Assembly: GCA_937910695.1 (NCBI GenBank)
Contig: CALEMW010000153.1
Coordinates: 1-42,681, forward strand
Origin: an uncultured bacterium
Lineage (GTDB): Bacteria; Krumholzibacteriota; Krumholzibacteriia; LZORAL124-64-63
Direction of reading: 5' to 3'
DNA: 42,681 nt
The notes beneath the pieces were generated by a model. It worked only from the letters and a program-made list of their open reading frames with translations, did no database searches and had not been told where the DNA came from. Of this stretch, positions 32,401 to 39,763 are shown piece by piece; positions within the stretch are counted from its first letter, which is position 1; every line of letters begins with the position of its first letter. A program made the translations under genes and the position numbers.

Positions 32401-32787
32401 GAAATCTTCTGGCCGTCCGGCACGATCCAGACCCTCGTCGGTCTCGCCGCCGATCAGCGCCTGAGTGTGACCGAGGGCGTAACAGTCGGAGTTGCCGACG
32501 ATCTGCCCAGTCGGACCCTGAGCGTCTCAGCGTCTCCGAACCCGTTCAACCCGATCACCGAAATCCGTTTCGTTTCGCCGACGGCGGGCGCGGTGAACCT
32601 CGCGATCCACGACGTCGCCGGTCGGCGCGTGCGCACATTGCTGTCGACCGACTTGCCGGCCGGAGAGCATTCCGCCAAGTGGGACGGCCGCGACGACGGT
32701 GGGCGTCCACTTCCGTCGGGCACCTACTACGCCGTGGTCCGAGCTCCGGCGGGGCTGACGAGTACGAGCCTGACCTTGATCAAGTAG
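29437..32787 (+). CDS. Secreted subtilase with FG-GAP repeats and C-terminal sorting domain
   Basis: A 1116-residue exoprotein. After the signal MSRIALFVLLILSLSALAAP comes an S8 protease with Asp125 (LGVWDGG), His155 (HATHVAGT), Asn264 (SAGND) and Ser377 (SGTSMSSP). A jelly-roll segment follows (about 465-575), then six FG-GAP units (about 590-920) with calcium-loop patterns such as DYDNDGDADLY. An ASPIC/UnbV-like region comes next (GAKVRLVSGG, EIFWPSG). The FlgD-like Ig tail carries NPFNP near residue 1034 and the VAGRRVRTLL core. The tail is like the type A sorting signals of FCB bacteria; no type IX machinery is in the window. ATG 29437 follows GAGGAG. The protease and repeats probably act at the cell surface. 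Confidence 0.92.
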   Translation: MSRIALFVLLILSLSALAAPPTPAPTAPGTDVEGLRVLSLRLEAEYQARRGVAYQELLARDAATNSGTSADDERELMGIRDDGFPIYYITHNLNAARTVSTDDVWSAPYSLDGSTLGTGRLGVWDGGAVRGTHQEFGGRVTQMDGAGAEHFHATHVAGTMIGAGVSSNAKGMAPAALLRAWNWTSDDSEMTTAAAGGMHISNHSYGVATGWQWNSGDSNWYWYGNIGVSAVEDYEFGFYDNSARNWDIIARNAPGYLVFKSAGNDRSDSGPGAGGGHYVWIGGTWAWSTATRDADGGATGYDTLSPKSTAKNIMVVGAVNDIPGGYTNPGGVSPASFSSYGPTDDGRIKPDLVANGVGLTSAYVGTDASYASLSGTSMSSPSAAGSAALVSEYYQAQLGSLPLASTLKALLIHTADEAGSYVGPDYRFGWGLMNTRTAIETVDLAVFVEGSLANGAVDEYVYDPLPGQPLAVTLVWADVAGNPAAAALDPTDSMLINDLDVRIIQDGLTSEPWILNPASPSSAATHGDNTRDNVEQVEIAAATGGQVTVRVTHKGNLSQAQAYSLVVTGITEGAGDWTDVTTVDLAGTGTSNGVSWIDIDDDGDHDLYVTNFESANVLLRNDGGAFTDITTAPLNDAGRGYASIFADYDNDGDADLYMTRDLESNRLLRNDGGVFTDVSQSPHNDSGPARGAAWTDENVDGKLDLHVANYAVANALYRAYGDVGGGIWFFFSQSGTIANAGNGAGVGWCDYDNDGDPDPYLTNRGGANQLLLNGLTLGYYDQTAGMLGDMGNGGSVCWGDYDNDGKFDLYFTNDGTADVLLRNTGAGFSLINGGALGDAGNGRGAAWGDYDNDGDLDLYVARINSTDMLLRNDGGGVFAFVTQGFPHTPGNSTSCAWCDFDGDGDLDIYIAADGGNRLIRNDIVNDNHWFHLDLTGTDSNSDAIGAKVRLVSGGLSQVREIRAGEGTMAQPSHTVEFGLGAAAVVDTVEIFWPSGTIQTLVGLAADQRLSVTEGVTVGVADDLPSRTLSVSASPNPFNPITEIRFVSPTAGAVNLAIHDVAGRRVRTLLSTDLPAGEHSAKWDGRDDGGRPLPSGTYYAVVRAPAGLTSTSLTLIK

Positions 32788-32814
32788 CTTAACATCGCTG
32801 TTTCTTAATATGTT

Positions 32815-32847
32815 AAGGGCCCCTTCCTTCTGGAGGGGGCCCTTTTT
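32815..32847 (+). terminator. Rho-independent terminator of the subtilase gene
   Basis: AAGGGCCCCTTCC (32815-32827) pairs with GGAGGGGGCCCTT (32832-32844) with one G-T pair, around a TTCT loop, followed by TTT. An 8-bp inverted repeat CTTAACAT/ATGTTAAG (32788-32795, 32810-32817) overlaps the base of the stem. Confidence 0.9.
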
Positions 32848-32943
32848 CGCAACATCCTCTCACGTTCTTCGTTGTGTTCGGGGCCGCCTGGTTTCAAGAT
32901 GGGCGGTTGTTGTTGACCCCTGCAATCCAACAAGGAGATCCGC

Positions 32944-35900
32944 ATGCGACGCGTCCTCCCGTTCCTCGTGGTACTGCTGGCTTTCAGTGCCGTAACCGCC
33001 GCCGATTTCGATCCCCAGGACATGCGACTGTTGCGCAACCCGGACATTCACGGCGACCGCGTCGTGTTCGTGCACGGCGGCAACCTGTGGGTCGTTACGA
33101 GCGAGGGCGGCGAAGCCCGACGGCTGACCTCCCACGTGGGCGTGGAATCGCAGCCCAAGTTCTCCCCCGACGGCGAATGGATCGCTTTCAGCGGCTCCTA
33201 CGATGGCAACAACGACGTCTACGTGATCCCATCCTCAGGCGGCGAGCCCCGCCGCCTGACGTGGCATCCCATGCCCGACCGCGTCATCGACTGGGAGCCC
33301 GACGGCAAGTCGGTGCGCTTCCAGAGCAGCCGTGAGAGCTTCACGTTCCGCGAAGGGAACCTTTGGACCGTCTCGATCGAAGGCGGCATGCCACAATCAC
33401 TTGGCCTGCCCACCGGCGGCCTTTCGAGCTGGAACTCCGACCGCACGAAGCTGGCCTACAACCGTATCACCCGCGAGAACCGCACCTGGAAACGCTACAA
33501 AGGCGGCATGGCCCAGAACGTGTGGGTCTACGACTTCACTGCCGACACCACGACCCAGATCACCGACTGGCCCGGCAGTGAGAACTTCCCGATGTGGTCC
33601 GGCCAGAAGATCTACTTCACGAGCGACCGCACCAAGCGCCTGCAGATCTGGAGCTACGACACCGTCTCTGGCGACTTCAAGCAGCTGACCAATCACAAGG
33701 ACTTCGACGTCAAGTGGCCGAGCCTCGGCGACGGCACCATCATCTACGAGAACGGCGGCTGGCTCTACGTGCTGGATCTGGCCACGGACAAGAGTCAAAA
33801 ACTCACCATCGCGCTGCATGACGACCGCATCGGCGCCCGGCCCCACATCGTCAGCGCCGCCCGGCGCATCGGCAACGCCGACCTGGCCCCCGACGCCAAA
33901 AGGGCCGTGTTCTCGGCCCGTGGCGAGCTCTTCACCGTTCCTGCGGAAAAGGGCGACATACGGAACATCTCGGGCACGCCCGGCGTGCACGAACGCCGCC
34001 CCGCCTGGTCGCCCGACGGCAAGTGGGTCGCCTACTTCTCCGACGCCAGCGGCGAGTATGAGCTGCACGTGCGCCGCGGCGACGGCGAGGGCGAGGAGCG
34101 TCAGGTCACCAAGGGCAGCGACACCTACTACGTGGGCCTGCAGTGGTCCCCCGACAGCAAGTCGATCCTGACCTACGACGCGGCCCGCATCCTGCGGCTC
34201 GTGGATTTGGAATCGGGCAAGAGTCATAAGATCGACCAGGACCCTACAGGACGTCAGTTCGACGTGTCCTGGAGCCCCGACAGCCGTTGGGTTGCCTACG
34301 CCATTGGTGAGCCCAACGGATTCCGCTCGGTCTTCCTCTACGACACCGACGCCGAGAAAGCCACCCGGGCCACCGCAGGCTTCACCGACGACCACTCGGT
34401 GGCCTTTGATCCCGACGGCAAATACCTGTACTTCGCCTCGTCGCGCCACTTCAACCCCCGCATCGGCGGCTACGACCTCAAGCCCCTCTGGACCGAGCAG
34501 GACGGCCTCTACCTGATCGTGCTGGCCGCCGACGGCGAACATCCTTTTGCCCCGGAGAGCGACGAGGTCTCCTTCGAGGAGGACGAGGACGAGGACGAGG
34601 ACGAGGATGCCGAGAAGGACGCCAAGAAGGACGACGACGAGGATGAAGGCGAGAAAGACGACGACGGAGACAAGGATGACGCAGACAAGGACGACGAGGA
34701 CGAGGTCGAAGCGACGGTCATCGACCTCGACGGCATCGGCCACCGCATCGTGGCTCTCGACGTCGAGGCCGGCAACTACTTCTCACTTGAGGCCGCCAGC
34801 GGCAAGCTCTTCTACATAAGCGCCCCCGCCGAAGCCGACGACGCGTCGCTGCACCTGTTCGACATGGAAGAGCGGGAAAGCAAGGACGTACTCGGCAGCT
34901 GCAACGGCTATACCCTGAGCCACGACGGCAAGAGCCTGCTCTACACCGCCAACCGCACCTGGGGCATCGTCAGCGCCGCGGCGGACCAGAAGCCGGCCAA
35001 GAAACCCCTACGCATAGACGAGATGCGCGCCAAGAGCGTGCCCGCCGAGGAGTGGGAGCAGATCTTCATCGATGCCTGGCGTCTCGAAGGGGACTACTTC
35101 TACGACCCCGGCATGCACGGCGTGGATTGGGAAAGCCTGCGCGACAACTACGGCAAGCTGGTGCCCTACGTCAGCGACCGCCGCGACCTCGACTACATCC
35201 TCGGCGAGCTGATCTCCGAGCTGGGTACGGGTCACTCCTACGTGCGCGGATCGGCCGAGGCGCCGCGCCCCGAGAGTGTGGGCACGGGCCTGCTGGGTTG
35301 CGACTTCGTCCTCGACAGCGACAGTGGACGCTACCGCATGGTCAACATCCTGACCGAACGCGACTGGAACCGCAACGCCAGCACCCCTCTTTACGGCCCC
35401 GGCCTCAAGGTGGCTGAAGGCGACTTCCTGCTGTCGGTGGACGGCGTGGCCCTGCAGGCCCCGACCAACCCCTACAGCCTGTTCGAGGACAAGGTGGACC
35501 GCCAGGTCGTACTCGAGATCTCCGACAGCCCCCGTGGCGAACCCCGCAAGGTGACGGTGCAGCCCGTCGGCCTGGACATCGACCTGCGCTACACCGCCTG
35601 GGTCGAGGGCAACCGCCGCAAGGTGGCCGAGATGTCCGGCGGACGCTTCGGCTATATCCATCTGCCCAATACGGCCATCGCCGGTGTGCAGGAGTTCGCC
35701 AAGGCCTACTACCCGCAGCTGCGCCTCGAGGGTCTCGTGATCGACGAGCGCTACAACGGCGGCGGCTTCATCCCCGACTTCCTGATGCACATCCTGCGGG
35801 CGGAATTCGTGAACATGTGGAAACCCCGCTACGGGCAGGACTGGCGCTCGCCGGGCACGGCCTTCAACGGCCCCATGGTGATGGTCAGCAACGCCCACGC

Positions 35901-36240
35901 CGGCTCCGGCGGCGACGCCCTGCCCTATTACTTCAAGCACTACAAGCTGGGCAAGGTCGTCGGCATGCGGACCTGGGGCGGGCTGGTGGGCATCGCCACC
36001 AACGTGCCGCTGATGGACGGCGGCAGCGTGACCTTCCCCGAGTTCGGCCTCTACAACCTGGACGGCGAGTGGGACGTGGAGAACCACGGCGTCGACCCGG
36101 ACATCGAGGTCGACAACCTGCCGCACCTCGTACGTCAGGGCCGTGATCCCCAGCTGGAGAAAGCCGTCGAGGTCCTGCTCCAGGATGTGAAGGACCGCAA
36201 GGATCTGCCTTCGGCGCCGCGCTTCCCGCGCGACCGCTAG
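32944..36240 (+). CDS. Tricorn-like protease (S41) with polyacidic insert
   Basis: A 1098-residue protein with a signal peptide (MRRVLPFLVVLLAFSAVTAA), so it is exported, unlike archaeal tricorn. Two WD40-like/PD40 beta-propellers follow (repeats such as QPKFSPDGEWIAFSG and PAWSPDGKWVAYFSD). Then come a helical C1 region with His764 in GTGHSYV, a PDZ domain (about 830-880), and the S41 core with nucleophile Ser988 in AHAGSGGDA and Glu1046 in WDVENHGVDPD. Tricorn degrades peptides to short fragments. Residues 545-587 are a run with 32 Asp/Glu of 43 inside the propeller region. AAGGAGA precedes ATG 32944. A terminator hairpin follows the stop. Confidence 0.93.
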   Translation: MRRVLPFLVVLLAFSAVTAADFDPQDMRLLRNPDIHGDRVVFVHGGNLWVVTSEGGEARRLTSHVGVESQPKFSPDGEWIAFSGSYDGNNDVYVIPSSGGEPRRLTWHPMPDRVIDWEPDGKSVRFQSSRESFTFREGNLWTVSIEGGMPQSLGLPTGGLSSWNSDRTKLAYNRITRENRTWKRYKGGMAQNVWVYDFTADTTTQITDWPGSENFPMWSGQKIYFTSDRTKRLQIWSYDTVSGDFKQLTNHKDFDVKWPSLGDGTIIYENGGWLYVLDLATDKSQKLTIALHDDRIGARPHIVSAARRIGNADLAPDAKRAVFSARGELFTVPAEKGDIRNISGTPGVHERRPAWSPDGKWVAYFSDASGEYELHVRRGDGEGEERQVTKGSDTYYVGLQWSPDSKSILTYDAARILRLVDLESGKSHKIDQDPTGRQFDVSWSPDSRWVAYAIGEPNGFRSVFLYDTDAEKATRATAGFTDDHSVAFDPDGKYLYFASSRHFNPRIGGYDLKPLWTEQDGLYLIVLAADGEHPFAPESDEVSFEEDEDEDEDEDAEKDAKKDDDEDEGEKDDDGDKDDADKDDEDEVEATVIDLDGIGHRIVALDVEAGNYFSLEAASGKLFYISAPAEADDASLHLFDMEERESKDVLGSCNGYTLSHDGKSLLYTANRTWGIVSAAADQKPAKKPLRIDEMRAKSVPAEEWEQIFIDAWRLEGDYFYDPGMHGVDWESLRDNYGKLVPYVSDRRDLDYILGELISELGTGHSYVRGSAEAPRPESVGTGLLGCDFVLDSDSGRYRMVNILTERDWNRNASTPLYGPGLKVAEGDFLLSVDGVALQAPTNPYSLFEDKVDRQVVLEISDSPRGEPRKVTVQPVGLDIDLRYTAWVEGNRRKVAEMSGGRFGYIHLPNTAIAGVQEFAKAYYPQLRLEGLVIDERYNGGGFIPDFLMHILRAEFVNMWKPRYGQDWRSPGTAFNGPMVMVSNAHAGSGGDALPYYFKHYKLGKVVGMRTWGGLVGIATNVPLMDGGSVTFPEFGLYNLDGEWDVENHGVDPDIEVDNLPHLVRQGRDPQLEKAVEVLLQDVKDRKDLPSAPRFPRDR

Positions 36241-36267
36241 CCGGCGGAACCGATTCAGGCTAGGATG

Positions 36268-36303
36268 GGGGGAGCGCTGCGGCGCTCCCCCTCATTTCTT
36301 TCC
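36268..36303 (+). terminator. Terminator-like hairpin after the tricorn gene
   Basis: GGGGGAGCGC (36268-36277), TGCG loop, GCGCTCCCCC (36282-36291), then a T-rich TCATTTCTTT. The stem is perfect over 10 bp; the T tract is interrupted. Confidence 0.75.
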
Positions 36304-36317
36304 GGAAGGACCCATCG

Positions 36318-37373
36318 ATGGAGGGCCTGATCAACTGGCTGGACAGCACCGATTCGCGGCTGGTGCACGTGGTTATGAGCATGCTCATGGTCGCCGTCGT
36401 TTCCCTGGTCGTACGCTTCGCCCTGTTCCCCGTCGCGCGCTGGCTGGTGCGTCGCACCGGGACGACCGTGGACGATCAGATCCTCGACCGTCTGACCCGC
36501 CCGATTGTGGCGACCATCGTGCTGGTGGGCCTGGGCTGGTCCCTGCTCTGGCTCGAAGACGGTTCGACGCTGCGTTACGTGATCTTCGCCCTGCTCAAGA
36601 CCGTCGGGGTGATCCTCTGGGCCGTGACACTTTCGGGCTGCGGCGTTTTGATCCTCGAATCGCTGATGCGGCTGCAGACAGCCGGCGGCTGGATCCAGCC
36701 CAAGACCGTGCCCCTGTTCGCCATGATCTGGAAGATCCTGATCTACGGCGGTGCGGTGTACTACGTGCTGCAGGCCTGGCACATCAACGTCGCCACATGG
36801 CTCGCTTCGGCCGGCGTCATGGGCATCGCCGTGGGCTTCGCGGCCAAGGACAGCCTCGCCAACCTCTTCGCCGGCGTCTTCATTCTGGCCGACGCACCCT
36901 ACGAGATCGGCGATTTCATCATCATCGACGGCGACACCCGCGGCGAGGTCACCGACATCGGACTGCGCTCCTCACGCATCCTCACCCGTGACGACGTTGA
37001 AGTGACCGTGCCCAACGCCGTGATCGCGAACGCCAAGATCATCAACGAAACCCGCGGCCCCCACCGCAAGATGCGGGTGAGGATCCAGGTGTCGGTTGCG
37101 TATGGCACCGACGTCGAGCACGTGCGTTCTCTGCTTCTGGGATGCGCCCGCGACATCCCCGACATCGCCGTCGACCCGGAGCCCCGGGTGCGGTTTCGCA
37201 TGATGGCCGACTCCGGGCTGCAGTTCGAACTGCTGGCCTGGGTGAACGAACCCGTCCTTCGTGGTCGCGCCGTCGACGCCCTCAACGAGCGGGCTTACTC
37301 GGCCCTGCGTGAAGCCGGTGTCGAGATCCCCTATCCCCAGGTCGACCTTCACGTCCGCGATCTGCCCAAATAG
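36318..37373 (+). CDS. Small-conductance mechanosensitive channel (MscS family)
   Basis: A 351-residue inner-membrane channel that opens under osmotic downshock. Four N-terminal hydrophobic segments precede the pore helix and MscS signature (WLASAGVMGIAVGFAAKDSLANLFAG). The beta domain comes next (YEIGDFIIIDGDTRGEVTDIG, then RDDVEVTVPNAVIANAKIIN) and the alpha/beta vestibule domain to the end. One helix more than E. coli MscS makes it a slightly longer subtype. ATG 36318 follows AAGGA. It lies 77 nt after the tricorn gene but beyond its terminator hairpin. No promoter is obvious. Confidence 0.93.
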   Translation: MEGLINWLDSTDSRLVHVVMSMLMVAVVSLVVRFALFPVARWLVRRTGTTVDDQILDRLTRPIVATIVLVGLGWSLLWLEDGSTLRYVIFALLKTVGVILWAVTLSGCGVLILESLMRLQTAGGWIQPKTVPLFAMIWKILIYGGAVYYVLQAWHINVATWLASAGVMGIAVGFAAKDSLANLFAGVFILADAPYEIGDFIIIDGDTRGEVTDIGLRSSRILTRDDVEVTVPNAVIANAKIINETRGPHRKMRVRIQVSVAYGTDVEHVRSLLLGCARDIPDIAVDPEPRVRFRMMADSGLQFELLAWVNEPVLRGRAVDALNERAYSALREAGVEIPYPQVDLHVRDLPK

Positions 37374-37566
37374 CACCCACCGCTGACCAGATCCCTCCCG
37401 ATCCGCGTCCCAACCGCGATTTCGAGATCCGGTCCTAGCCGTCTCGATCTTGTTGTCAACACACCGATTAGGGCGCGCTTCGTCATCATCCAGAGCCTGC
37501 ACGAATGGTATCGATCCTGCAACCATGAGGTCGTGAACAGTACGCACGACCCCTTGGAGGATCCCC

Positions 37567-39648
37567 ATGTCAGGCCCGAAGAACCAGCAAACCACACCTG
37601 TGTCGATCGTCATTCCCGTGTTCAACAGGATCGACCTGACCCGGCAGTGCCTCGCATCCCTCAAGCGCCACACGTCTGCCGAGGAGTGCGAGATCATCGT
37701 CGTGGACAACGGCTCGACCGACGCCACGACCGACGAGCTGCACGATCTGAGGAACGAGGGGCGGATCAGCGTCGTCGTCAACGAACAGAACCTCGGCTTC
37801 GCCAGCGCCTGCAATCAGGGCGCGGAAGCAGCGCGGCATGACATCATCCTTTTCCTGAACAACGATACCGAAGTTTCGGCGGGTTGGCTGAAGCCCCTGA
37901 CCGAAACCCTGGACATGGATCCCAAGGTCGGCGCCGTCGGCTCGAAGCTGTTGTTCCCGGACGGAACGATCCAGCATGCGGGCATCGCGATGATCCATCG
38001 CCAGAGAACCGATGGGGAAATTCTCGACGCCGCCCATCTCTGTCAGCGCAAGCCCGCTGATTTCAGACCTGCCAATCAGCCCCAGCAGTTGCGGTGCCTG
38101 ACCGCCGCCTGCCTCGCTGTCCGGCGCGCAGCCTTCGAACAGGTCGGTGGTTTCGACCAGAATTACTGGAATGGATTCGAGGACATCGATCTGTGCCTCA
38201 AGCTCGACGAAGCAGGCTGGGACATGGTTTACCGGCCAGAAAGCGTCGTCGTACATTATGAAGCAGCGAGCGGCGATGAGCGCTGGTCCAAAGTCGATGA
38301 AAACGTTGAGCTGCTGAATCGACGCTGGTTCGAATCGGTGCACCCCGATTACATCGTCGACATCGACGGCAACTATTCGCCCGCCCCGGAATTCTCGATC
38401 CGTACCTATGCGCCGCCGCGCCTGACCTTCAAGGGCGATCATACCGTCGGTGACACGTCGGCACACGCCACGGTCGTCGTGCTCACACACAACGCCCTCG
38501 AAACCACCAGAAAGTGCGTAGTATCTCTGCTCTCCCATACCGACGCACGCCATGAGCTGATCTTCGTAGACAATGCCTCGACCGACGGCACCGCAGAGTA
38601 TCTGCGCGGTTTGACGGCAGCTCACGAACACTGCCAAGCCATCTACAACGACGACAACCTGGGCTTCGCCGCCGGCAACAACCAGGGAATCGCCCATGCG
38701 ACGGGTAAGCACATCGTGCTGTTGAACAGCGATGTGGTCGTCACCGAAGGCTGGCTCGAGACCCTGATCCGCGCCGCCGAGGACCATCCCCAGGCCGGAC
38801 TGATCGGCCCGGTGACCAACAGCATCGCGGGCATCCAGAAACTGCCGAAGGTCGGCTATGATCAATCCACTCTGAAGAACCTCGACCTGTTTGCCCGCAT
38901 GCACCGGGAGGCCACCCTCGGCAACGACGAGCTCGTGCTCTGGCTCACCGGTTTCTGCCTGCTGATCAAGCGCGATGTGATCTCCCGCATCGGCGGCCTG
39001 GATGAACGATTTGGCCGCGGCAATTTCGAAGACAACGACTACTGCCTGCGCAGCTTCCTCGCCGGCTTCCAGGCCATGGTGGCCACCGACTGCTTCGTGC
39101 ATCACTTCGGGGGGAAGAGTTTCGAGGCCGCGGGCGTGGACTACGACGCCGAACTCGACGCCAAGTGGGAGATCTTCAAGGCCAAGTGGAACATTCCGGC
39201 TGGGACACCCTACGGTGGAGACATCGGGCTGGAGCGGATCCTCGTGGAGGGCTTCGATCCCGTGCTGCACTTCCATCCCCTGCCCCAATCCCCGCACGTC
39301 GTGCCCTTGGCACCATCCCACTGCGATCTCGACCGTGCCCTGAACCGGGGTGAAGACGCCTTCGCCGCCGGTCGAATCGGAGACGCCGAGCACTTCTTCC
39401 GCTGGATCCTGCTTTGGGACGATGTCGACTCCAGAGCCGTCAACAACCTGGCTGTCACGCTCTGGAAGAAGGACGAGACCAAAGAAGCCCTGACACTTCT
39501 CGAGAACCTCCTGCGCCGAGCGCCGGACGACGCGGATGCGGCCTGGAATCTCCGTGAGATCCGCAAGAGCGCCGAAACCCCAGCCTCTCCAGCGCCCGAC
39601 GGTGCGCCGGCGGAGGATGCAGCTCCTCGGGAGACCCCCGTGGTGTGA
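37567..39648 (+). CDS. Tandem GT2 glycosyltransferase with C-terminal TPR segment
   Basis: A 693-residue cytoplasmic protein with two family-2 glycosyltransferase domains. The first (about 10-265) opens SIVIPVFNRIDLTRQCL and has VVDNGSTD, NLGFASACNQGA and the metal-binding NNDTEVS. The second (about 300-560) opens ATVVVLTHNALETTRKCV with VDNASTDGT, NLGFAAGNNQG and NSDVVVTEGW. A short TPR stretch closes the protein (NRGEDAFAAGRIGDAEHFF, NNLAVTLWKKDETKEAL) with a Pro/Ala-rich tail. Two-domain enzymes of this kind add alternating sugars to surface polysaccharide or rhamnose-containing glycans; donor and acceptor are unknown. GGAGGA precedes ATG 37567. A 17-bp hairpin follows. No other polysaccharide genes adjoin it. 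Confidence 0.92.
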   Translation: MSGPKNQQTTPVSIVIPVFNRIDLTRQCLASLKRHTSAEECEIIVVDNGSTDATTDELHDLRNEGRISVVVNEQNLGFASACNQGAEAARHDIILFLNNDTEVSAGWLKPLTETLDMDPKVGAVGSKLLFPDGTIQHAGIAMIHRQRTDGEILDAAHLCQRKPADFRPANQPQQLRCLTAACLAVRRAAFEQVGGFDQNYWNGFEDIDLCLKLDEAGWDMVYRPESVVVHYEAASGDERWSKVDENVELLNRRWFESVHPDYIVDIDGNYSPAPEFSIRTYAPPRLTFKGDHTVGDTSAHATVVVLTHNALETTRKCVVSLLSHTDARHELIFVDNASTDGTAEYLRGLTAAHEHCQAIYNDDNLGFAAGNNQGIAHATGKHIVLLNSDVVVTEGWLETLIRAAEDHPQAGLIGPVTNSIAGIQKLPKVGYDQSTLKNLDLFARMHREATLGNDELVLWLTGFCLLIKRDVISRIGGLDERFGRGNFEDNDYCLRSFLAGFQAMVATDCFVHHFGGKSFEAAGVDYDAELDAKWEIFKAKWNIPAGTPYGGDIGLERILVEGFDPVLHFHPLPQSPHVVPLAPSHCDLDRALNRGEDAFAAGRIGDAEHFFRWILLWDDVDSRAVNNLAVTLWKKDETKEALTLLENLLRRAPDDADAAWNLREIRKSAETPASPAPDGAPAEDAAPRETPVV

Positions 39649-39694
39649 CGAGAGTGCAAACCGTCCAGGGGCCTCGGCAGGGTCCCGCAGGTGA

Positions 39695-39734
39695 ACGAAG
39701 CCGCCCCCGGTCCTTGAACCGGGGGCGGCTTCGT
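39695..39734. terminator. Bidirectional hairpin between convergent genes
   Basis: A perfect 17-bp stem: ACGAAGCCGCCCCCGGT (39695-39711), loop CCTTGA, ACCGGGGGCGGCTTCGT (39718-39734). It sits between the stops at 39648 (plus) and 39764 (minus). There is no T-run on either side, so it would act through stem strength or with Rho. Confidence 0.7.
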
Positions 39735-39763
39735 ATGCATCCTTGGTCCTGTCGCCGTGCGGG

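Noticed and set aside
33397..34743. 448-codon minus frame opposite the tricorn gene.
   Set aside because: Shadow of the plus-strand protease; its runs of Val/Leu mirror the polyacidic insert read backwards.
37374..37566. Possible promoter in front of the tandem glycosyltransferase.
   Set aside because: Several TTG-like hexamers but none paired with a fair -10 at 16-18 bp.
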